From the NCBI GenBank assembly GCA_001662425.1, contig BDDC01000196.1, positions 25,157-89,156 on the forward strand: a stretch of 64,000 bases of DNA, written 5' to 3'. The DNA comes from Chlamydomonas sphaeroides. Taxonomy: Eukaryota > Chlorophyta > Chlorophyceae > Chlamydomonadales > Chlamydomonadaceae. This document shows positions 35,160-46,243 of this stretch, in pieces (within the stretch, counting starts at the first letter, position 1; each line of letters begins with the position of its first letter). The notes beneath the pieces are model-generated. The model saw only the letters and a program-made list of their open reading frames with translations, was not told where the DNA came from and ran no database searches. A program made the position numbers and the translations under genes.

Positions 35160-36461
35160 CTGCAGGCAGGTTACGGTAAGCGGTGCTCGGTTTGGCGCTT
35201 GCCAAAATGATGCCGACACGTTTTCGGATTCTCGATTGCGCAGACCACACTCACCAGCTCGGCAAAAGGAGCCGTGCGCGGGCTGCCGTTGCGATCGGAG
35301 AGTCTGCAAGGTCGGCAACGCACGTTCAAGGCGAGCTCTTACTGTGCCAGGGCGTGCGCGGCGACCTGCTCACCACTGAGGAGCGCATGGTGCACAGCGT
35401 GTGAAAGAGATCTGATGCAGGCTTCGCATGTAACGCTCAGGGAGCGTTTGCGGGCACAATCGACTCAACAATTTCTTGTTGCGCGGAAGGGGAAACGTGT
35501 GCAGGAAGAACGTGTGGGCTCTGTGTGATTCACCTGTATGTAAGGAAGTTGCGCGAGCAGTGTTTCTTTGCGCAGGCTGCGGGCTTTTTGCTGGCGCGTG
35601 CCCCCCGCCGGCGGTTGGTGCCGTTCCGGTACCGAGCACGGCCTGCCCGACCATCTCGAAACGCCTCCGCTTCACGGCCTCCTTGAGCTATGCGACCTAT
35701 CTACCGGCTACGAGGGGCCGTCCGGGCATGGGTTCACGGCCGCCCAGCTTGCCGGGCGTTCGACGGCATTCCCGTCGCGTGCAGAACAGGTTACATCGCG
35801 CTCCGACTGGCGCAGCAATGATTGACTCATTCAAATCGACCGCGCAGCGGCTGGGCGTCGCCGCCGGAGCGCAAAGCGACATCGGTCCCGGAATGGCGCG
35901 CAAGTTGGCCTGCGTCGGGCAAGCTAGCCGGGAACTCGCTGACATAACTCCCTCACGTATGCGCTGGCGGATGTCTGCTGTACACGCTATCGGCCCAGGC
36001 CACTCCCAGCGCCCGGCACCCAGCTCAGCCCGAGGGTTGCGCGTCACGCGTTACCCCTCCCCGCCTCGGAATGGGCGCGAGGCCCCAGCCCTTAAACTGT
36101 CGGCCGCTACCTGTGCTCCCTCACAGCTTTGCGCGACAACAAGCGATCTCCAGCTCCCACTCCCACAGCTCACAGCACCCTCGGCAAGCCTCTCTACCAC
36201 CCCGGCCGTGAGTCACCAAAGCACCCCCGCGGCCTGCCCCTGCGCCTACCGCCCCGCACTTCGCCCGGCGCCCGCGCATCGCGCTCGCAGCCCTTCCCCA
36301 CCACCCGGCGTTGCCGCCGCAGCCGCGGCCGCTCCTCGCACGCAGCCCGTTCCGGAGGCGGCACGCGCCGCCGTGTGCGTTACGCCTTCGCGCCGCCCGC
36401 CCTGCTGCCGCGTGCAGGGCCCCTGCACCGCACTCGCGTTCGACGCCGCGCCTCGCCGCCA
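35160..36461. other. Gene-poor interval upstream of both neighbours
   Basis: It must hold the missing 5' exon of the minus-strand gene and the 5' flank of the LEA-like gene. I could not choose a first exon with matching phase 1. The rest shows no convincing coding frame. Confidence 0.4.
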
Positions 36462-39400
36462 ATGGCCGCCCCCACGCTCCGGCTGCGCCCCGGCGCCGCG
36501 CTGCGCCCCGCGCTGCCCAGCCGCCCCGCGCTCCGCCGCGTCGCGCTGGCGCCCGTCGCGACGCTGCCAGGTGCGGCCTTGTGCCCCTGCCTCTGCTGCT
36601 GCTGCTGCTGCTGGGGGGCTGCTGCTGCTGGGGGGCTGCTGCTGCTGGGGGGCTGCTGCTGCTGGGGGGCTGCTGCTGCTGGGGGGCTGCTGTCGGCCAA
36701 CATGCTCGAGGCGGCGGTCCGCAACATGCCCCCCTCGTGGCCCCCGTGCCGCCCTCAGGCCGCCGCGCTGCCCCGGTCCGCGCCACCATTGAGCCGCCCT
36801 CGGGGTCCACCCCGGTGAGGTTCCTCAGGCCGCCGCAGCAGCCCCGGGACCCCGTCCATCTACCCATCCCATGCATCTGGGCGGCAACGCAGGCGCACCC
36901 TGGTCTCATTGTCGTCGCCGGTGCCGTCGCTCGGCGCCACAGCCTGCTGTGTTGGCCCACGACACACCGCCTCGCCCATCCGCGCCCCGCCCGGCGCCCG
37001 CAGATCCGCCCTGCCGCTGCGTCCAGCCCCGGCCCCTTCACGCCCGGCCCCACGCCCACCCCCGGCACGCCCAGTGAGTTCTTCGCCTCCTCCCGAGCGC
37101 CAAACAGCCACCGTCCAACCCAGTATGCCGCGACCCCGCTTGAGGCCCGGCCCCTAGGGACAGCAGCCCGGCACCTGACGTACCTGCTGGAGAGCCCCCA
37201 TCTCCCTCCTCACCGCCTGCCCCTTCCTGCCCCTCCACCGCAGCCCCCACCGGCCCCACCATCGGCGGCGGCCCCGGCTTCCCCACCCTCGCCAACTTCG
37301 GCGGCGGCCCCGGCGCCCGCGGCCCCACCGGTGGCAGTGGCGGCTCGGGCGGCAGCGGCGGCTCCCCCAGCGGCGCCCCAGGTAAGGCTCGGCCCCGGAC
37401 CCATCGGCGCCCGAACGCCACCCATCACCCATGCCACGCGCTCTCCTTCCCTTCCCCTTTCCCGCCTCTTTTCCCCCAAGGCGGCGGCCTGCCCTGGCTG
37501 CCCTCGGGCTGGACCGTGAGCCGCGTGCTGACGACGCTGCTGGGCATCGGCGCCGTGTGGCTGGGCTGGAACTGGTGGCAGGACGCGCAGCGCACGCGCC
37601 ACCCGCTGCGCCACGCGGGTGAGGGCGGGCAGGCAGTGCGGCGCAGGGGAGGGGACACGGACGACACAGGGGGGCTGGGCGCGGTCGCGGTCAGGTGTGG
37701 CTGGGGTGCGCGGCGCTGCTGGGAATGGGAAGGGCAGGGCAGGAAGGCGGGCGGAGGGAGGGCAGGGCGCCGCGCGCTCTGTTGGTGCTGGGGTGGACTC
37801 CGACGCCGGTCGTCGGTGCCTCGCTGCAGCCTGCTCACGTGCGCTGCTGTTGCTGCTGGGGCGGATTCAAACGCCGGTGCCTCACCAATGACCCCCTCTC
37901 CCCCACGTGCGCTGCCTCAGGCCATGAGGCCGAGCGCGCCGCCATCGACGCGCAGTACGCCGTGGGTGACGCCGCCAAGGACACCAAGCACGCCGTGAAG
38001 GTGGGCTTGGGTTGGGACACAGTCACGTGGCAAACCAACAGAGCGCGGGATGGGGATGGGCACCGCGGTGGAGAGGGCTAGGGCTTCGTTGAACCTGTGC
38101 GCTCGCCCCGCGCCTCCTGAAGTGCTGTCCTTCTCCCCCGCATCCCCAGAGCACCGCCAAGGACGCTAAGTACACCACGGAGGAGACCGCCAAGGACACC
38201 GGCCACGGCATCAAGGTGGGCCGGCGATCAGCGCACTGGCCGCCCGCCCGCCCGCACGGCCGCGACATGGCAGCAGTGCCGGTGTGCTGCACCGCCGCCG
38301 CGCCCCTACGCCCCATCCTCACCCCAGCCCACTCCCCTTCCTCCGCTCCCTCATCCTTCCCTCCCCCAGTCCTGGTTCAAGGGCACTAAGCGCTCCGCCG
38401 AGGACGCCACCCTCGACACCACCCACGCAGCCAAGGTGCGGGCCCCCGAGACGCGCAATCGTGCGTGCGTATGTGCGAGCCCACCTCGCGAAGCGGCCGC
38501 AGCCAATCATCGCGTCGCCGGCGCGCCGCCCTTGCCGGACCGCTGGCAGCTATGCTTTACGCTGACCCCTGCCCCGCTCCCCTTTGTTGCCGCCTCAACA
38601 TGTGCATGTTCCCCCGCCGCCCATCCATCCACCAACGCAGATGGGCACCAAGGAGACCGTGTACGGCACCGAGGAGAAGGCCAAGGACGTCGGCCACGGC
38701 GTCAAGGTACTACACGCGCGGGGGAGGGGGAACCAGCGCAGGTCGCAGGCGCAGGCTGCTGCTGCTTGATTCATTTGCCTCCCCTCCCACCAGCGCACAC
38801 GCCGACGTGTTTTTACTGGCCCCCTTCCCCCCGCCACTTCCCCAGAGCGGCGCCAAGGACGCCAAGTTCGCGACCGAGGACACCGCGAAGGACGCCGGCC
38901 ACGCCACCAAGGTCAGCAGCAGCGGCCTCGGGCAGCGCATGGTCCGCACCGCAGCCAGCCCCACGCCCTCCTGCCCACCTCCTCACTCGCCTTCCCACGT
39001 CCCCGCCTCCCATGGGCAGGGCTGGTTCCGCGACACCAAGCACTCGACCGAGATGGGCGCCAAGGATGCCGGCCACGCGCTGGAGAGCGGGGCCAAGGAC
39101 GCCAAGCACGCCGCCAAGATGGCCGCCAAGGTCAGAGCGTGGCGGCGGCGACAGGGGCCGCCCGACTGACACCAGCCATCCAGGCGCGGCCGGGCGTCCT
39201 CGGCCCTCCAATCTCAGCCCTCCGCGCTCAACCTTTCCCCCAAACAGGACACCACCTACGCGGCGGAGGACACGGCCAAGGACGTCAAGCACGGCGTCAA
39301 GGTAGGGCCGACCGATGGCGTTAGTTGAGGACGTCGCGTGGCATGACGCAAGCCGGACCCACCGGCAGCGGGTGCGGCCCCCCAGCAGGGTACGCCAGGA

Positions 39401-40921
39401 TCTTGGCGCTGCGTCTCGGTGATCCCGGCCCCGCCGCTCCCCAGAGCACGCTCAAGGACGCCAAGCACTTTGTTGAGGACGCCGCCAAGGACACCAAGCA
39501 CGCCGCCAAGGTCGGACGCCGCGCTCGCGCGTGCTGGGCAGGTGGCGCGTTATGCATGAGCCCCTTTCTTGCACCCTCATTGCGCAACCTCACGACCGCC
39601 GGCGCCCAGATCCTCGCCAACCACCCTGTCATGCGCGTCTCAACCCTCCCCCTTCTCCCCCCAATCTCGCTCGCGCATCCCTCCATTCCAATCCCATCCC
39701 ACAGAAAGTGGTGCACGGCGCGGAGGACCTGGTGGAGGATACCGAGCACGCCACCAAGCGCGGCGTGCGGCGCACCCTGGAGGGCGTCAAGGACGCGGCC
39801 GTGAGCGCCGGCTCCGCGCTGCGCTGGGGCGCGACCAAGGCCGAGTGTGAGCATGGAGATGGGGGCGGAAGGGCAGGGGAAAGGGGTCTGGGGCGCCGGG
39901 CGGGGGTTGATCGGCAGTCAGGCCGGGTATGGGCAGCTGAGATGTGGGTGCAAGGCTGGGATGGGAGCTGGGCTGGGCTGAAAGTCCACCATCCAGTCCA
40001 CCATCCCCACAGCAGTCCCTCGCTCATCCTCACGTCCTCGCGTCCCGCCGCCTGTGCTTGCCTCTCTTGCGCCCCGCCGCAGCCAAGACCGTCCGTGCCG
40101 CAGACAGCCTGGAGAGCGGCACCATCAGTGACAAGAACGCCCGGGTGGGTGCGCTGCAGTTGATTGCGGCGACGTACGCGCGCCGATACAAGGCCCCGCC
40201 AGCGCGGCTGCCGGCCGCCTGTTGCGCGCCCATATCCCTCGCGGCGCCCGCTGCTGCGCGCTGATGCCGTTCAACGCGCGCCCCCATTTGTGGTGAACCT
40301 CGGCATGCATGCATTCCCTCCCATCCCGTACGCATCCCTCGCCCCTCCCCTCCTCGCGCCCGCCTCAGCGCATCGCCATCTACACCGCCTCGGGCATCGG
40401 CCTGGCCGCCTCCGTGCTGGGCGGCTGGTGGGTGTGGGACAAGAAGGGCCGCCCCAGCGGCAAGGACATTGCCAAGGGCATCCAGGACAACCTGCGCGCC
40501 GCGGGTGGGTGCAGGGACTGAGGGCGGGGCTGGGGTCGGGGGGGATGCGTGTGGGGTTTCGGCACGGACAATCACGTGGGCTAGCAGCGCCGGACAATGG
40601 GCATCCAGGACAACCTGCGCGCCGCGGGTGCGGCGGGGGTTGGCGGGGTCCGGGGTTTGCTGGGACAGGGGATCAAGTTCAAGACCGTTCCGTCGCACTG
40701 TCAGGTTTGCACTGTTGGCGGCGGGGCGGGTAGGGCCGGCGGGTGCTCAGGCCGGTGGTCTGCTGGTCACGGCTGCCTCGGCGCGGCGCGCGGGCGTGTG
40801 GTCCTGCGGGAGTTGCCGGCTGAACGGCGCCTTGGGTCCCTCTGGGCTATCCTCCCCCGCAGGCAACAAGCTGGCACCCGAGCCCGCTGGCCCCAAGGCC
40901 CCCGGCACTGCCACCCACTGA
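36462..40921 (+). CDS. LEA-like 11-mer repeat protein with two membrane segments, predicted plastid
   Basis: Seventeen exons phase cleanly: 36462-36570, 36759-36814, 37004-37073, 37244-37381, 37481-37618, 37921-38000, 38150-38215, 38370-38435, 38641-38706, 38846-38911, 39020-39130, 39248-39301, 39445-39510, 39705-39846, 40083-40144, 40369-40504 and 40863-40921, giving 494 residues. The Arg/Ala/Pro head with a VRAT site (about 45-48) suggests a chloroplast transit peptide. A Pro/Gly linker and a hydrophobic helix (SRVLTTLLGIGAVWLGWNWW, about 138-157) follow. Nine repeat exons then encode amphipathic units such as AKDAKYTTEETAKDTGHGIK, like group-3 LEA (LEA_4) 11-mers. A second helix lies at about 431-453 (RIAIYTASGIGLAASVLGGWWVW). 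Group-3 LEA proteins fold on drying and protect membranes; a stress role here is inference. Confidence 0.8.
36597..36692 (+). repeat. CTG / G6 minisatellite in first intron of LEA-like gene
   Basis: A 17-bp unit, six G followed by CTGCTGCTGCT, is repeated about five times after a short (CTG)n run. Five evenly spaced G6 blocks lie on the sense strand. Confidence 0.85.
37921..39510 (+). repeat. Array of homologous repeat exons (five of exactly 66 bp)
   Basis: Exons at 38150, 38370, 38641, 38846 and 39445 are each 66 bp and phase 0 at both ends, encoding 22 residues (two 11-mers) of the pattern xxAKDAKxxxEDTAKDxxHxxK. Exons at 37921 (80 bp), 39020 (111 bp) and 39248 (54 bp) are variants. Intron sequences between them are not obviously alike. 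Confidence 0.85.
40476..40630 (+). repeat. Partial exon duplication (32 bp, two copies)
   Basis: The last 29 bases of LEA exon 16 plus the first bases of its donor (40476-40507) recur exactly at 40599-40630 inside the next intron. The second copy keeps a GT directly after the exon-like part. Confidence 0.9.
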
Positions 40922-41548
40922 GGGCATCCACAGGCAGCCGCTGCCGCCCTGGGGTTGACCCCAGGCGGCGATGCGAGGTGGTTGGGTGGGGCTCTAGGGC
41001 ATGGATGGCACGAGGGGATGGGGGGGAGGCAGCAGTCGTTAGAGCGGGTTGAGCGAGGCAGTTGCGTTGGCGGCGGCGGTTGGGGCGCGGTCGCACATTG
41101 CGCTGGAGCGCGGGGCTGCGGTCCGGGGGCAGCATTGGGGAGCCACGTCGAGAGGTTGCTGTGTTCCCATTGAAGTCGGCTGACAGGTACCGTGACACGT
41201 AGGAGGAGGCTGGCGGTAGGCCGCCTGCTGTACTCGGGGCTGGTGCGGGGCGGTGGCAATAAAGCCTCGCGCCCTTGACCGTGCGTTACGTGCGGGTTGA
41301 TTGACTGCAGCCAGCTCGTCGTGGACGGCGGATGGTTTCGGCTCTCGCTGGGACGCGCAGCGTGGCATGTTGCATGGTCGGTGAGAAGATAAGAACGAAG
41401 CTTCCATTCCCTTGCATCGGCATTGCATGCTGCGGGCTGCGGTGGGCGGGGCTGCGAGGGAGGATCGCGGAAGAGCGAGGTGGCGGGCGCCGGGATGGGC
41501 ACCCGGCTTGCTGTGGTGCAGCCCCGCCCCGCCAGCCACTTCGCTGTG

Positions 41549-41553
41549 TGTAA
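41549..41553 (+). terminator. TGTAA polyadenylation signal
   Basis: First TGTAA after the LEA-like stop, 628 nt downstream. Confidence 0.5.
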
Positions 41554-42297
41554 CAGGCATAGCACGACGTCCCACCACACCCTCTATCTGCGCCGTGCGG
41601 CGCTCCATCCACGGTATATGTATGTACGGCACCCGAGTGGCAAGGGGGCCGGCTAGTGCAGCGGCGGCGGCGGCGGGACCTGGCGGGCAATGCGGCCTAC
41701 CGCATCAGCGCCGCGCTGAGGTGGGTGCTATGGGGGAGCATCAGGCGGCATTGGGGTGCATGCTCAAGAGGCAGGCGGGTGGAGTGGCTCACGAGGATCA
41801 TCCCTTCACCCTTTGCTTCATTCGTTCCTCTCCCTCCGGTACCCCATCCTGCTGCCGGCCCCGGCTTGCGGCTGATCGGGTAGCAGGCACGTGCGGATGC
41901 GGGGGCGTGGCGCAGATAGAGACGAGGCCCGTAGCTACCTGTAGGTTTTGCGGCGGCAAATGAGTCGGTTTTTTGAATCGGGTTCGTGCCTCAAGGGACC
42001 TGGCTTTACAGTTCAAGGGCCTACGGGTCCACAGTGTGAGCGGCACGGACGCCCAACAGCAGCCGCCTCTCCCTCGTGCGCTTTAGTATATAGTTTCATT
42101 ATGCGCCAACCGCCACCGGCCTAGCCAGCCATGTACAAAGCTGCCCAGCGCAGGAGGCCTCCTAGCCCAGCGCTGCATGGCATCGATCCGTCCATCTCAT
42201 CAGCGCTTCCGCGGAGCCCATCGTCCTGACCTTCGCTCCTCCTTATTAGGTGTACATGCCTGCCTGCCTAGACAGCCTGTCCGTTCACGTACATATG

Positions 42298-42302
42298 TTA
42301 CA
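42298..42302 (-). terminator. TGTAA polyadenylation signal (minus strand)
   Basis: TGTAA on the minus strand 31 nt after the lectin stop. This would give an unusually short 3' UTR, so a later signal may also be used. Confidence 0.4.
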
Positions 42303-42333
42303 GCATGCTGTGCTCCCATAGTTTCCCCATGCA

Positions 42334-44917
42334 TCACACAGTGCAAAGCCATGAGAAGGTCGCCCACTTGTAGGTGCCCCAACAGGGGTCCCCCACAATG
42401 TAGCCGGAATTCTCGATGCCGCAGTTGGACAGGCCGCGGCAGGCCGTGTTGGCCGCCGCTACCAGGCCCTGCGCGCGGCAGTTGGTGTCTCGCATGGCCC
42501 CGGCGTCGTAGGGGCACGTGAAGCCGTCGGTGCGGCCGAAAAAGGCGGACGTGAAGGTCCGGATGACGCCGCCCTGCGGGCAGGAGAAGTCCTGCGGCCA
42601 CTCCAGGTCGCAGATCGGCCCCTGCTTGCGCACTGCGGATGGAACGAATCAACAGCGGCAGGGCGGCGGGCGGGCGTAAGCCAGCCAGGGGGTCGTCGGC
42701 GGGGTGGATGGCGCAGGTGGGATGGGTGGGGCGGGGCGGGGCGGTCGAATGGACCCAAGCAATCAGCCAGCCCGCCTAGATAGGCCCAGCTGCGCTGCAT
42801 GCTGCCCGCCCAGCACGCAGCACGCAGCGGCCCGCCTGTCGAGCCATTGCCGGGGTCATTGCCTGCATTCATTGCAGCAGCCCGTCCGGCATCCAGCCGC
42901 TCGCTGCGCGGCGCAGCGCAGCCCGCTGCGTACCAAGGTTGAGCTCAAGGGCGCGGGTTGCGACCACAGTGCTGCAGCCCTGCAGCTGCAGGCTCACGCC
43001 GGCGTTCCAGCTGTCGCTGCCGGGCGCCAGCGCAGCGCACGTCCCTGCTGGCGACAGCGGCGAGGAGCGCGAGCGCAACCAGCAGCAGTCAGCCGCCCGC
43101 ACCATATATACATCCACGGGCGGGGTAGGCGTGTGGGCGTGAGGCTTCACCCACGTATGTACCCCGCCCGCCAACGTCCCGCGCCGCAGCCAATGATGGC
43201 TAGCTAGCTGCGTTGCGGTTGACACGTAGCAAACGTACCCGTGGCATCGACAGCCGTCAGGGTAACGCTGCGAGGGAGGAGGATTGTGGAGCGAGCGAGA
43301 AGCAAGGGAGTGCAAGGCAGGTAGGTCACGGCCAGCAGCAGCGCGTTCACGGGCCACGCACGTGCTGGCTGGCGAGCAGCAGCTCATGACGCTGGATGCA
43401 AGCACACGTATGACAGCCTGCCGCGCCGTACTGCCGTGAATGGTACGTACGTGTTGCCAAGACGGGCCAGGCTCCACTGCCGGCTGGGGGCCGCGCTGCA
43501 CTGCTCCAGGATCACGGAGGGCCCGGAGCCGCGGCCGTCGCCCAGGGACGCCAGGCACAGGGCGTAGTTGTCGGCCGAGTGCAGGATGACCTTGCTGCTG
43601 CTGCCTGAGCGGCCGTGTGCGGGAGGTGGGGAGCGGCAGGCGCGAGCGACCGGACGCACACATCATCAGAGACTTGCTTGGTGAGGCTTGCTTGGTGAGT
43701 CGATTAGGCAGCCGCGGGCAGCCGCCTTTCCCCGCCCGTCGCCATGCGTGCATGCCTTCACACGCACGTACCCGACACGAGCTCCACGACCCACTCCTGC
43801 GATGCGCTGCCGTCGCAGGCTGCCGTGACGGGCTGGCTACCGCGCTGTCGGCGTAGCGTGTGCGGGTGGGATGGATGGAGCGCGGGCGGCGGCGGGAAGC
43901 CGAGGGAGGGACATGGATGGCGGTTAGCACGGCGGCCGAGCGAGCGAGCGCTTATGTGAGGTCCGGCGGCTCTGCTCCCTTGCTTGCTTCTGCGCCCCAT
44001 CCATCCAGCTGGCGGCCCGTGCCGCTTACGCTTGCTTGCTGGGGAGCACCGCCCCGCCGGCGGGCAGGCAGGTACCGGTACGTTCCGGTACGTGCATCAA
44101 CGCCCTCCACGCAGGGCACGCATTGAACACCCCCCCTCCCCATGCACAAACAACACATGTACCCGGCGCCCGCCGCCCTCGCTCGCTCGCAGCGCCCGCC
44201 CACCTGGGTATCACCGCCGGCCGATGCCGGCACGTCCATGCACAGGCCGGAGGCAGCGGCGCGCAGGGTGATCATGCTGCCAGCGGCTGGGGGTACGATT
44301 GAGCGAGCGAGCGCGAGGCCGTACGTAGAGGGCGGGATGGCGGAGGGATAGCGAGGGCAGCGGGCGGGCGGGTGTGTGTCGGAGGTGCGGACCTCCGGCA
44401 GGAAGGCGGCACTCCAAAGCAAGCAACAAGCAACGGCCGCCGCACAGATATCGAGGCGCCAGACAGCTGTCCTCCGTCATCACCCCTCATTACGCACGAC
44501 GCCCAGGACCCCCCAGGGCGACTCACCTAGCCTGACGGGTGTGGGTGGAGGCGGTGGGCGCCGCGAGGGGGGCGGTGGTGGCGAAGCCACTGTGGGGCGA
44601 GGCGCCGGGGGCACACGGTGAGGAACACGCGCACGCGTACCGTATGTCAACAGACCAGCAGCAATTGTTTTGCAATTGAATCAGCAAGCAAGTGTGTGCT
44701 GCTGTGGCGTGCTCGCTTCTGAGCGAGGCAGGGGGGAGGGAGGAAGTCACGGGATATCCGAGCGACCCAGCCTACCGTGGCCCTTCAGCAAGCGCCCAGA
44801 CGATGACTCCAGCGCAAGGGCGTGGCGACTGAGCGTAGAGCAGCAGGCGATGGCGAGCAGCAGTGCAACGAGCGGCGATGCTGCGCTCGCGGACCGCTCA
44901 AGAAGTCGTCGCGCCAT
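42334..44917 (-). CDS. Secreted lectin: ricin-B-like region plus SUEL galactose/rhamnose-binding domain
   Basis: Seven exons phase cleanly: 44917-44776, 44286-44204, 43844-43772, 43604-43451, 43267-43239, 43044-42934 and 42632-42334, giving 296 residues. The N terminus is a signal peptide (SPLVALLLAIACCSTLSRHA). Residues about 48-195 resemble a ricin-type beta-trefoil: ITLRAAASGLCMDVPASAGG, two QxW motifs (QEW, RQW), and LHSADNYALCLASLGDG. The last exon is a SUEL (L-rhamnose/galactose-binding) lectin domain with its hallmarks: SCPQGGVI, FFGRTDGFTCP, NCRAQ, CRGLSNCGIENSG, GDPCWGTYKWA and the final LC. It has six or more paired Cys, no membrane anchor, and starts at the only ATG leading into the signal peptide. 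The acceptor of exon 6 is a NAGNAG pair, so a one-residue alternative form is possible. A role in binding extracellular or cell-wall sugars is inferred. Confidence 0.82.
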
Positions 44918-45117
44918 ACTGCTGCGTGTTGTGTGGTATCGATTGATATATTTGTCAAATATTGTAATGGAATATGAAGAGAACAGCATTAGAAGGCTTT
45001 ATGTCTGGCTGCTGGAGCTCCCGTGACACCGCGCGCCCTATGCATCTGATCCGTGACAACTTCTTGTGCCGGGATGCCTGCTAGCTGCTGAGCGCCTTCA
45101 TGCTTCCTTCGCTCTCC
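44918..45117. promoter_or_regulatory. Upstream region of lectin gene
   Basis: An AT-rich stretch (about 44935-44995, including TTGATATATTTGTC) lies directly upstream of the lectin start on the minus strand. It is the most AT-rich piece nearby and a plausible core promoter. This is inference from composition and position only. Confidence 0.35.
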
Positions 45118-46243
45118 ACCCTGGCGTACTACGACGCCATCACCACCATTGACGAGTCCAACGCGAGCGTGCCCCTGTCGGTCAACGCCGTGATGAAGTC
45201 TGAGGACCTCCGCCGCGCGGCGCTGTCGGCGTGCAACCTGCCGGACCTGAGCAACCACGCGACGGCCGTGGGCGCCGCCATCGCCATCGACAGCGACATC
45301 CGCTTCAACAACAACGAGAACCTGTCGGCCGGCGGCACGGACAACCGCGGCGCCACCGACACCGGCGGCGGCAACCCGCCCGCCCCCGGCGCCGCTGCCG
45401 TGACGCCGGCCCTGCAGGGCGGCAGCTTCAGTATAACAACAACGATGTTCGACAAGGTGTTTGACGAGCAGCTTGACGGCTTGCAGCTGTTGCCCGGCTC
45501 GCTGCCCTTCAGGCCGGAGAAGATGGGCGAGAACGGCGAGCCGGGCGACAGCTGCAAGCCGCCAAGCTGCTCGTCAAACACCTTGTCGAACATCGTTGTT
45601 GTTATACTGAAGCTGCCGCCCTGCCGGGCCGGCGTCATGGCAGCGGCGCCGGGAGCGGGCGGGGTGCCGCCGCCGTTGTCGGTGGCGCCGCGGTTGTCCG
45701 TGCCGCCGGCCAGCAGNNNNNNNNNNNNNNNNNNNNNNNNNNNNNNNNNNNNNNNNNNNNNNNNNNNNNNNNNNNNNNNNNNNNNNNNNNNNNNNNNNNN
45801 NNNNNNNNNNNNNNNNNNNNNNNNNNNNNNNNNNNNNNNNNNNNNNNNNNNNNNNNNNNNNNNNNNNNNNNNNNNNNNNNNNNNNNNNNNNNNNNNNNNN
45901 NNNNNNNNNNNNNNNNNNNNNNNNNNNNNNNNNNNNNNNNNNNNNNNNNNNNNNNNNNNNNNNNNNNNNNNNNNNNNNNNNNNNNNNNNNNNNNNNNNNN
46001 NNNNNNNNNNNNNNNNNNNNNNNNNNNNNNNNNNNNNNNNNNNNNNNNNNNNNNNNNNNNNNNNNNNNNNNNNNNNNNNNNNNNNNNNNNNNNNNNNNNN
46101 NNNNNNNNNNNNNNNNNNNNNNNNNNNNNNNNNNNNNNNNNNNNNNNNNNNNNNNNNNNNNNNNNNNNNNNNNNNNNNNTGTTGACTGACAGGGGCACGC
46201 TCACGTTGGACTCATCGAGGGTGGTGATGGGGTCGTAGAACGC
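45118..46243. repeat. Large inverted repeat (palindrome) with an N gap in the right arm
   Basis: The left arm runs from about 45118 to 45502, followed by a 33-bp asymmetric spacer (45503-45535) and the right arm from 45536. The right arm reads, on the minus strand, the same sequence with scattered substitutions: for example TMFDKVFDEQL occurs on + near 45440-45475 and on - near 45565-45605. After the gap the outermost part resumes at 46180-46243 (YDPITTLDESNVSVPLSVN against YDAITTIDESNASVPLSVN). Both arms keep an open frame pointing towards the centre. Confidence 0.85.
45717..46179. other. Assembly gap (N) in right arm of the inverted repeat
   Basis: There are 463 N. Aligning the arms predicts only about 135 bases missing, so the gap length is either arbitrary or hides an insertion. 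Confidence 0.95.

Larger units (their letters stand above)
40922..42333. other. Convergent 3' flanks of LEA-like gene and lectin gene
   Basis: The LEA-like transcript probably ends near TGTAA at 41549; the lectin transcript, on the other strand, has TGTAA at 42302-42298. No coding frame between them is supported. Confidence 0.5.

Noticed and set aside
44530..44570. Five-base micro-exon in the lectin first intron
   Set aside because: An acceptor and donor flank GCTAG, but including it creates an in-frame TAG; direct splicing from 44776 to 44286 keeps the lectin frame.
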